Assembly (NCBI GenBank): GCA_913049615.1
Contig: CAJWZI010000031.1
Span: 1 to 9,931 of the forward strand
Reading direction: 5' to 3'
DNA: 9,931 nt
Source: an uncultured Alphaproteobacteria bacterium
Lineage (GTDB): Bacteria; Pseudomonadota; Alphaproteobacteria; GCA-2731375
This document shows, one piece after another, positions 1 to 5,489 of this stretch. Every line of letters starts with the position of its first letter. Within the stretch, counting starts at the first letter, position 1. Below the pieces are notes generated by a model. It was not told where the DNA came from, made no database searches, and saw only the letters and a list, made by a program, of their open reading frames with translations. The position numbers and the translations under genes were made by a program.

Positions 1-81
1 GGTAAAAAGGGCTCGAATAGGGGTGCGAAATTTGTTAACAACCGCAGTTTTCTGGGATATGCTTCCCTTTTGGAGATATAA
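1..81. promoter_or_regulatory. 5' flank of the first gene, with a 10-bp palindrome
   Basis: This is the leader of the first monooxygenase gene. It holds a perfect 10-bp palindrome, TTGTTAACAA, at 32-41, ending 40 nt before the ATG, and a clean Shine-Dalgarno GGAG at 72-75, 6 nt before the ATG. The reading frame of the downstream gene is open from base 1 to a TAA at 79-81, so the last codons of an upstream gene cannot be excluded, although the 26 residues encoded there resemble nothing I recognise. No convincing sigma-70 promoter is visible. The palindrome could be an operator, but at this length it could also be chance. Confidence 0.3.
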
Positions 82-1434
82 ATGCGGCATATGACATTAG
101 TCGGATTTCTGCAGGCGCAGAATTGTTCGCACTTTGCGGCTTCCTGGCGGCATCCGCAATCGCGCACCGATTTTACCACCCCTGAATTCTATGCCCATAT
201 TGCGCGCGTCTTGGAAGAAGGAAAGTTTCATCTAGCTTTTTTCGATGATCGCCTGGGCATGCCGGAATATTCGGGAGGTAATTTTGCCGATGCCGTTAAA
301 CATGGTATCCGCTGCGTCAAAATGGATCCGATTGCCACAATGATGCCCATGGCGATGGCGACTAACCGGCTTGGCTTGGGCGCCACCATGTCGACTACAT
401 ATTATGAACCTTTCCATGTGGCGCGCATATTCGCGACACTCGATTTGATGACACATGGCCGTATCGCCTGGAATATTGTGACCTCGCTGAACGATACCGA
501 AGCGCAGAATATGGGCCGCGAGGGTACCATCGAGCATGATCTACGTTACGATCGGGCAGATGAATTTGTAGAAATCGTGTTGGGTCATTGGGACAGTTGG
601 CAGGATGACGCACTCATTGTCGATAAATCGACTAACCTGTTTGCCGATCCGTCCAAGGTGAGCCGGCTGAATCATAAGGGCAAATATTTTTCCTCCCGTG
701 GACCCTTTACGGTGCCGCGTTCTGAACAGGGCCATCCGGTGCTGATCCAGGCTGGACAAAGCGGGCGCGGCCAACGTTTTGCGGCGCAATGGGCCGAATT
801 AGTTTTCGTGGGCTATCCTAACCTTGAATTTGGTACCAAGGCATACTCCAGCCTGAAAGCGCAGGCGGTAGAAGTAGGCCGTGATCCGGGATCCATGCGC
901 ATCGCACATCTGATCGCGCCTGTCGTCGCTGCCACCAAGGCGGAAGCAGAAGACAAACGCGCGGAACTGGAAAAGCTACCGATCGAAGAGGATTCCTTGA
1001 TGCTGCTTTCCGAAGCATTGAATTTCGATTTTGCCAGCAAGCCAATGGACGAGCCGCTTAGCGATGAGGATCTGGCATCCATGTCTGGGCTACAGACATT
1101 CCGCGATAATGTGATCGCCGGTAGCGGCAAGAGTAATCCCAGCATCCGCGACTTTGTCGAAATTACCCAGCGCGGCCGCCTCTCGCGGCCAGTAGTTGGC
1201 GGCCCCAAGGAAGTCGCCGATTATATGGAGGAATACTTCACCACGCCGGCCTGCGATGGTTTTGTCATCGCAGCTACATACGTGCCGGGAACCTACGAGG
1301 ATTTTGTCAAATTTGTAGTCCCGGAGTTGCAACGGCGCGGTCTGTTCCATAATGATTACGAAGGCAAGACATTGCGTGAAAATCTTGGGGTCCGACGCCC
1401 ACAGGTTGGCGATTGGCGCTCGCGGATGCAGTAG
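82..1434 (+). CDS. NtaA/SnaA/DszA-family flavin-dependent monooxygenase
   Basis: A 450-residue luciferase-like (LLM class) monooxygenase of the NtaA/SnaA/DszA branch. These enzymes use reduced FMN from a separate reductase to hydroxylate or cleave small organic substrates. Family hallmarks are in order: an N-terminal TIM-barrel strand (about residues 4-10); a FFDDRLGMPE stretch (53-62); YYEPFHVAR then GRIAWNIVTS (107-135), the conserved core of this branch; RYDRADEFVE followed by HWDSW (155-173); and VLIQAGQSGRG...FAAQWAELVF (220-242). The length is normal for the family. The ATG at 82 is chosen because GGAG lies 6 nt upstream; the ATG at 91 would be 15 nt from it. It is the first gene of the plus-strand block and its stop lies 56 nt before the AtuA-family gene. 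The substrate is unknown. No flavin reductase is visible in the window. Confidence 0.93.
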   Translation: MRHMTLVGFLQAQNCSHFAASWRHPQSRTDFTTPEFYAHIARVLEEGKFHLAFFDDRLGMPEYSGGNFADAVKHGIRCVKMDPIATMMPMAMATNRLGLGATMSTTYYEPFHVARIFATLDLMTHGRIAWNIVTSLNDTEAQNMGREGTIEHDLRYDRADEFVEIVLGHWDSWQDDALIVDKSTNLFADPSKVSRLNHKGKYFSSRGPFTVPRSEQGHPVLIQAGQSGRGQRFAAQWAELVFVGYPNLEFGTKAYSSLKAQAVEVGRDPGSMRIAHLIAPVVAATKAEAEDKRAELEKLPIEEDSLMLLSEALNFDFASKPMDEPLSDEDLASMSGLQTFRDNVIAGSGKSNPSIRDFVEITQRGRLSRPVVGGPKEVADYMEEYFTTPACDGFVIAATYVPGTYEDFVKFVVPELQRRGLFHNDYEGKTLRENLGVRRPQVGDWRSRMQ

Positions 1435-1477
1435 GCATCCACGGCTATGTGTCGGTGCCTATCGGGCAACCGGCTGG

Positions 1478-1484
1478 AAAGGAG
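1478..1484 (+). promoter_or_regulatory. Ribosome binding site that fixes the AtuA-family start
   Basis: AAAGGAG sits 6 nt before the ATG at 1491. The open frame extends back to an ATG at 1413, inside the upstream gene, but that start has no comparable site and the extra 26 residues do not match the family N-terminus. Confidence 0.7.
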
Positions 1485-1490
1485 ACGAGG

Positions 1491-2858
1491 ATGAGCGAAT
1501 CTTTACGGATGATGGCGACCACGGGTTTGTTGGGTTATGGCTTTGACGAAGAAGCCTTCCGTCATGGCATGGAGATGGACCTTGATTTCATAGCTGCTGA
1601 TGGAGGTTCCATGGACCCAGGGCCCCATTATTTGGGTGCAGGCGTGCCTTTTGTCAGTCGTAAGTCAATCAAGCGCGATATCGGGCTGATGTTAGAGGGA
1701 GCATTAGAAAAAGGTATTCCAATGTTGATCGGTTCGGCAGGTGGCAGTGGCAGCTCGCCGCAGGTCGATCTAGTTCGTGAGGTTGTCGAGGAGATCGCGG
1801 CCGAACGGGGCTACCATTTTAAGATGGCGGTGATCAAGGCTGATCAATCCAAGGACTATCTGCACGCTAAGCAACGCGCGGGTAAGATCGAACCGCTGGG
1901 TCCGATTGACGAGATGACGCCTGAAAATATCGACCAAACCCACCAAGTGGTCGCTATGATGGGGGTCGAACCGTTTCAAGAGGCATTAAAAGCTGGCGCG
2001 CAGGTAGTATTAGCGGGGCGCGCCACAGATGCTTCGATCTATTCGGCAATTCCCTTGATGCACGGTTATGATCCAGGCTTGGTTTGGCATTTATCAAAAA
2101 TCATCGAATGTGCTGGCGCCGTTATAGTGCCGAAGACCGGTGAGGGCTGTGTGGTGGGAACTCTGAACAGAGATCATTTTCTGGTTGCCCCAGGCCATCC
2201 TGGCAGCCGCTGCACGAGGATGAGCATTGCCGCCCACACACTGTACGAAAATCCTAGTCCCTATCATCTCGAAGAGCCGGATGGCACGGTGGTGACGTTG
2301 GATTCGGTTTACGAACAATATGACGATCGCACGGTGAAGGTCTCGGGTAGCCGTTTCGAACGATCAAACCGTTATACAGTGAAACTGGAAGGGGTGCGCG
2401 AGGCTGGTTTTCGCACGGTGTTTATCGCCGGTGCTCGCGATCCAGGCTTGATCACGATCATCGACGATTATATTGAGGCATGCCGCCAACGAGTGCGGCG
2501 GGAGGTGGCTATACTGGGCATAGGGGCGGAGGAGTATAAACTCGCTATCCACGTTTATGGCAAATCAGGCACCATGGCATCGCGGGAGCCGGTCAAGGAT
2601 GCACTGCCCCATGAAATTGGCATTTTGGCTGAAGTCTTGGCCGATGATGAGGAAGTCAGCAAGGCAGTGATGGCAAAGGCTCGCTTAGCCCTATTGCATT
2701 CCGATTTTGAGGGCCGCAAATGCATATCGGGTAATCTTGCCATTCCGTTTTCTCCGTCCGATATTCCGGTAGGACCGACGTATGAATTCAACATGTGGCA
2801 TATAATGGAAATAGACGATCCGCTGGAACCCTTTCCGATGGATTTGGTGGATGTGTGA
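1491..2858 (+). CDS. AtuA-family (DUF1446) protein
   Basis: A 455-residue member of the AtuA/DUF1446 family, named for the acyclic terpene utilisation cluster of Pseudomonas, where the biochemical role of AtuA is not settled to my knowledge. Visible family signatures are a glycine-rich start with GYGFDEEAF (15-23); DFIAADGGSMDPGPHYLG (32-49); the SRKSIKRD helix (56-63); IGSAGGSGSSP (80-90), a likely phosphate or cofactor loop; and LAGRATDASIYSAIPL from 174. The C-terminus ends in a strand with a DDPLEPF motif, as in relatives that pair with a separate DUF4387 protein. That partner follows 2 nt downstream, so the two are surely co-translated and probably form one complex. Setting beside an intradiol dioxygenase suggests a step on a ring-cleavage product or CoA thioester; that is inference. 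The family call is secure, the reaction is not. Confidence 0.94.
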   Translation: MSESLRMMATTGLLGYGFDEEAFRHGMEMDLDFIAADGGSMDPGPHYLGAGVPFVSRKSIKRDIGLMLEGALEKGIPMLIGSAGGSGSSPQVDLVREVVEEIAAERGYHFKMAVIKADQSKDYLHAKQRAGKIEPLGPIDEMTPENIDQTHQVVAMMGVEPFQEALKAGAQVVLAGRATDASIYSAIPLMHGYDPGLVWHLSKIIECAGAVIVPKTGEGCVVGTLNRDHFLVAPGHPGSRCTRMSIAAHTLYENPSPYHLEEPDGTVVTLDSVYEQYDDRTVKVSGSRFERSNRYTVKLEGVREAGFRTVFIAGARDPGLITIIDDYIEACRQRVRREVAILGIGAEEYKLAIHVYGKSGTMASREPVKDALPHEIGILAEVLADDEEVSKAVMAKARLALLHSDFEGRKCISGNLAIPFSPSDIPVGPTYEFNMWHIMEIDDPLEPFPMDLVDV

Positions 2859-2860
2859 CG

Positions 2861-3172
2861 ATGGCCAACCTGTCCGAATTGACTAGTGTTTTGCGTTCGA
2901 AAAACGCGGGTGCGTTGCTCTGTACCCTTGATTTGATGTTTGACGATCAGGCGACTTATGAGCGAGTGCGTGACTGCGGTGCGATAAATTCCGAACGGAT
3001 TGCCTCACTGTATAATGTTTCGCAGAACCAGGTCTCGATCATCCCGTATGACGTCGCCTACGCGATCAAGATTACTGTGCCAAGATTGGTTCCCTCCGGC
3101 AGTTTCGGCGATACCGATATCTACGGCGCCCAGCAGCATGGACCGCTTCTTGACATTCAAATTCCGGATTGA
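2861..3172 (+). CDS. DUF4387 protein, small partner of the AtuA-family protein
   Basis: A 103-residue protein of the DUF4387 family. The signatures are RSKNAG near the N-terminus (12-17), LDLMFDD (23-29), and the strongly conserved tail SGSFGDTDIYGAQQHGPLLD with a terminal DIQIP strand (79-102). Such proteins are usually encoded right beside an AtuA-family gene, as here: the ATG lies 2 nt after the preceding stop, a spacing typical of translational coupling. The site before it is weak (GGTGG at 2846-2850, 10 nt away), which fits coupling rather than independent initiation. A longer frame reaching back to 2795 would overlap the upstream gene and lacks family similarity. There is no signal peptide or membrane segment, so it is probably cytosolic. 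It may act as the small domain of a two-part enzyme with the AtuA protein; its catalytic role is unknown. Confidence 0.92.
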   Translation: MANLSELTSVLRSKNAGALLCTLDLMFDDQATYERVRDCGAINSERIASLYNVSQNQVSIIPYDVAYAIKITVPRLVPSGSFGDTDIYGAQQHGPLLDIQIPD

Positions 3173-3193
3173 ACCATGACCTGAGACTCGATC

Positions 3194-3222
3194 TTCGCGA
3201 ATGTTCAAATAGTTGATATAAT
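3194..3222 (+). promoter_or_regulatory. Candidate sigma-70 promoter before the dioxygenase gene
   Basis: A perfect TATAAT lies at 3217-3222. The hexamer at the right distance (17-nt spacer) is TTCGCG at 3194-3199, only three matches to TTGACA, and it overlaps an 8-bp palindrome TTCGCGAA (3194-3201). If used, transcription would start near 3229, giving a leader of about 57 nt to the dioxygenase ATG at 3286. The 113-nt gap after the DUF4387 gene has room for a promoter, so the ring-cleavage gene could be transcribed separately from the genes upstream. One hexamer match is weak evidence. Confidence 0.3.
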
Positions 3223-3285
3223 AAAAGCGGACTCTGCAGCGAAGTAAAATGAATTTGCCAATCACGAAAGCGAGGGAGAGTTAAG

Positions 3286-4149
3286 ATGCGCAATATTTCC
3301 TATGATAATATCACTGAAACTGTCGTTCGCGCTTATTCTGGCGGCGAGGATGCGAGGACCAAGGAAATCGTCACCTCGCTGATCCAGCGGCTCCACGATT
3401 TTGTTCGCGAAGTCGAATTGACACCAAAGGAATGGGAGGCCGCCATAGGTTTCCTGACGCGCGCGGCGTCGATAACGGACGAGGAACGCAACGAGTTCAT
3501 ATTGCTGTCAGACCTCTTCGGCGTTTCGGGATTGGTCGATCTTGCAGACGGACGTCATGATGAAGGGGCTTCGATGACTACTGTGATGGGACCCTTCTAT
3601 GTGCCAGGAACACCGGAGTTGCCGAATGGCGCGGACTTAACGGGCGACAATGATGGAGAACGCATTGTCGTATATGGGCAAGTGCGCAAAACTGACGATA
3701 CGCCGATCAATGGCGCCAAAATTGAGGTCTGGCAGAATGCACCGAATGGTCTTTATGCGGTTCAGGACACCAGTCAGGCGGAACATAATTTGCGCGGTAC
3801 TCTGCGCGCCGACGAGAATGGCAACTATATGTTTGCCACGGCAAAACCAATTTCCTATCAGGTGCCAGAGGACGGGGCGGGCGGAGAACTCGTTCGTGCC
3901 TTCGGTCGCCACTGTTGGCGTCCGGCGCATATCCACATTATGGTCACTGCCGATGGAAGCAAACGGCACATCAGCCAGATCTTCGATGTTGACGATCCAT
4001 ACATTGACGAGGACTCGGTCTTTGGTGTGCGTTCCGACCTAGCTGTCCCGTACGACCAGCAACCAAGCGAAGAGGAACTTGCGCGTTTTGCCGATATACA
4101 ACGGCCTTTCAATATTACCAATGTTGATTTTGTTTTGGCCGACGGCTGA
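3286..4149 (+). CDS. Intradiol ring-cleavage dioxygenase, hydroxyquinol 1,2-dioxygenase-like
   Basis: A 287-residue non-haem Fe(III) intradiol dioxygenase, which cleaves a catechol-type ring between its two hydroxyl groups to a muconate or maleylacetate product. The N-terminal helical dimerisation domain spans about 1-95, followed by the catalytic beta-sandwich. The four metal ligands are all present by motif: Tyr157 (NGLYAVQD), Tyr191 (KPISYQVP), and His215 and His217 (RPAHIH). The MGPFY motif (101-105) lines the substrate pocket in the family. The Tyr191 and GRH.WRPAHIH contexts recall hydroxyquinol (1,2,4-trihydroxybenzene) dioxygenases more than plain catechol dioxygenases, but this is by memory of motifs, not alignment. 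The ATG at 3286 follows GAGGGAGAG (3272-3280). There is no signal peptide, so it is cytosolic. It indicates that the cluster ends in aromatic ring fission. A maleylacetate reductase, often its partner, is not in the window. Confidence 0.94.
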   Translation: MRNISYDNITETVVRAYSGGEDARTKEIVTSLIQRLHDFVREVELTPKEWEAAIGFLTRAASITDEERNEFILLSDLFGVSGLVDLADGRHDEGASMTTVMGPFYVPGTPELPNGADLTGDNDGERIVVYGQVRKTDDTPINGAKIEVWQNAPNGLYAVQDTSQAEHNLRGTLRADENGNYMFATAKPISYQVPEDGAGGELVRAFGRHCWRPAHIHIMVTADGSKRHISQIFDVDDPYIDEDSVFGVRSDLAVPYDQQPSEEELARFADIQRPFNITNVDFVLADG

Positions 4150-4191
4150 TAAATCACATTGGTCTCTGGCCGCGGAACGGAGGCAACGAGG

Positions 4192-4287
4192 ATGTCAACA
4201 AAGGCTGAAGGCGCATGCACAACAAGGAACATCAGATTTCGCTTCTTGAACAAAATGCCCGAGCTAAAGAGAATTTTTTTCGAATAA
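4192..4287 (+). other. 31-codon ORF with a strong ribosome binding site, probably not a stable gene
   Basis: An ATG at 4192 is preceded by GGAGG (4179-4183) with an 8-nt spacer, the best-looking initiation site in the 247-nt gap between the dioxygenase and the second monooxygenase. It opens only 31 codons (beginning MSTKAEGACTT) before a TAA at 4285. The peptide resembles nothing I know. Its first eight codons would join the longer, more protein-like frame starting at 4215 if one frameshift occurred, so this may be the original start of a broken small gene, or a leader peptide. Confidence 0.2.
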
Positions 4288-4406
4288 TTGATGAGCTGCC
4301 GGCTGAGGAGGTAACAATAAAGCGAAAATCACCGATGCCAGCCGGCCAAGGCATCTTTGTACGGGAGCGGATGTTGCGGATGAATGGGGAAGTTCGATGC
4401 AACTAG
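4215..4406 (+). CDS. Hypothetical 63-residue protein overlapping the next gene
   Basis: An unrecognised 63-residue ORF, possibly a real small gene or the remains of one. The peptide is charged and helix-prone in its first half (LLEQNARAKENFFRIIDELP, about 10-29), with a glycine/proline turn (PMPAGQG) and an arginine-rich end. It has no signal peptide, membrane segment or cysteine motif. Its own start has a poor site (GAAGG only 3 nt upstream), and an in-frame TGA at 4206 blocks extension. Its stop lies inside the first codons of the downstream monooxygenase gene, a 10-nt overlap that could couple translation. A run of seven T at 4274-4280 lies inside it, a place where sequencing or replication slippage could alter the frame. 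It may equally be non-coding leader sequence. Confidence 0.3.
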   Translation: MHNKEHQISLLEQNARAKENFFRIIDELPAEEVTIKRKSPMPAGQGIFVRERMLRMNGEVRCN

Positions 4407-5485
4407 GCTTCTTCACAATGCCGATCCACCCGCCAAGCCGCAGTCTGACAGAGACGTTGAAGGAGGACCGCGAACTCGTCCTGCTTGCTGAGGAATTGGA
4501 ATTCACGGAAGGCTTCATCGGCGAACACATTACCGACGGCGCCGAAAACATTACCTCGCCTCTCATATTTATCGCCTGGCTGCTGCGTGAGACTAGTCGA
4601 ATAAAGCTGGGAACGGGAACCGTCAACCTGCCCATTCACCACCCCGCGGTGGTCGCAGCCGAAGTCGCCATGGTCGATCACATGGCGGAAGGCCGTTTCC
4701 TCTTCGGTATCAGTCCCGGAGGGCTGATATCCGACGCCGAAGCCATGGGGGTGCTGGATAACGACCGCACGGCCATGTTTTTGGAAGCCATCAACCACAT
4801 TCTCGCCATCTGGGAGGGTGAGCCGCCCTATAACCTGGAAGGTGAGTTTTGGAATATCTCGACCGAAACCACAGTTATTCCCGAACTAGCACAGGGCACC
4901 ATGGCCAAGCCCTACCAACGACCTCATCCCCCCATCGTGGTCACCGCCGTGGCGCCCTTTTCCCAGGGCGTGGCAGCGGCGGCGGAACGGGGCTGGAATC
5001 CGATTTCTGCCAATTTTCTGCAGCCCCAGTGGGTCAAGACACACTGGCCAAAATATGTTGAGGGTTGTGACCAAGGCGGTCGCGTTGCAGACCCCGCAAA
5101 CTGGCGCATCGCGAAGAGCATTTTCGTGGCCGACGATACCGCGACGGCCGAGCGGTATGCCACGGAGCCTCAAGGACCTTATCATTTTTATTATCGTTCC
5201 TTGTTCACTAAACTGCTCCGTGTTGGCCGCGCTAATCTTTTCAAGACCGACCCAGATATGTCTGACGATGCGCTTAATCTAGAGACCATCGTCGATCAAC
5301 TGGTGATCCGCGGCACCCCCGTTCAAGTGGTCGACCAAATCCTCGCCTACCGCGAGACCATTGGTGATTTTGGCACGTTGCTTTATGCAGGGCACGATTG
5401 GACCGACAAAGACCTCGCACGCCGTTCCATGGTGCTGATGGCGGAGGAAGTCATGCCCCGAGTTAACGCCGCCATCGCCGAGTGA
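4397..5485 (+). CDS. Luciferase-like (LLM class) flavin-dependent monooxygenase, limonene monooxygenase-like
   Basis: A 362-residue luciferase-like flavoprotein, distinct in length and motifs from the 450-residue enzyme at 82-1434. It starts with the TIM-barrel strand MQLGFFTMP followed by IHP (1-12). It continues with an AEELEF...GEH segment (31-44), ITSPLIF (52-58), IKLGTGTVNLPIHHPAVVAAE (69-89), the barrel core motif, and EGRFLFGISPGG (98-109), the conserved phosphate-side glycine loop. The overall look is that of limonene 1,2-monooxygenase-type and related proteins, though substrate range in this group is broad and not predictable from sequence. It needs reduced flavin from a separate reductase that is not encoded nearby. 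The ATG at 4397 is supported by GGGGA (4386-4390) 6 nt upstream and by the family N-terminus. It is the last plus-strand gene of the block, and its stop lies 4 nt from the stop of the converging molybdenum hydroxylase gene. Confidence 0.93.
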   Translation: MQLGFFTMPIHPPSRSLTETLKEDRELVLLAEELEFTEGFIGEHITDGAENITSPLIFIAWLLRETSRIKLGTGTVNLPIHHPAVVAAEVAMVDHMAEGRFLFGISPGGLISDAEAMGVLDNDRTAMFLEAINHILAIWEGEPPYNLEGEFWNISTETTVIPELAQGTMAKPYQRPHPPIVVTAVAPFSQGVAAAAERGWNPISANFLQPQWVKTHWPKYVEGCDQGGRVADPANWRIAKSIFVADDTATAERYATEPQGPYHFYYRSLFTKLLRVGRANLFKTDPDMSDDALNLETIVDQLVIRGTPVQVVDQILAYRETIGDFGTLLYAGHDWTDKDLARRSMVLMAEEVMPRVNAAIAE

Positions 5486-5489
5486 TTGC

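Noticed and set aside
1413..1490. 26-residue N-terminal extension of the AtuA-family protein
   Set aside because: It overlaps the preceding gene and the AAAGGAG site sits before the ATG at 1491.
3650..4042. 130-codon plus-strand ORF in another frame of the dioxygenase gene
   Set aside because: The overlapping frame encodes the iron ligands of the dioxygenase. This frame is rich in Arg, Met and Cys and resembles nothing.
3858..4253. 131-codon minus-strand ORF over the end of the dioxygenase gene
   Set aside because: Serine-rich antisense shadow with no support from motifs or a start site.
4274..4280. T7 run as a rho-independent terminator after the dioxygenase gene
   Set aside because: No GC-rich hairpin lies directly before it, and it falls inside a possible small ORF.
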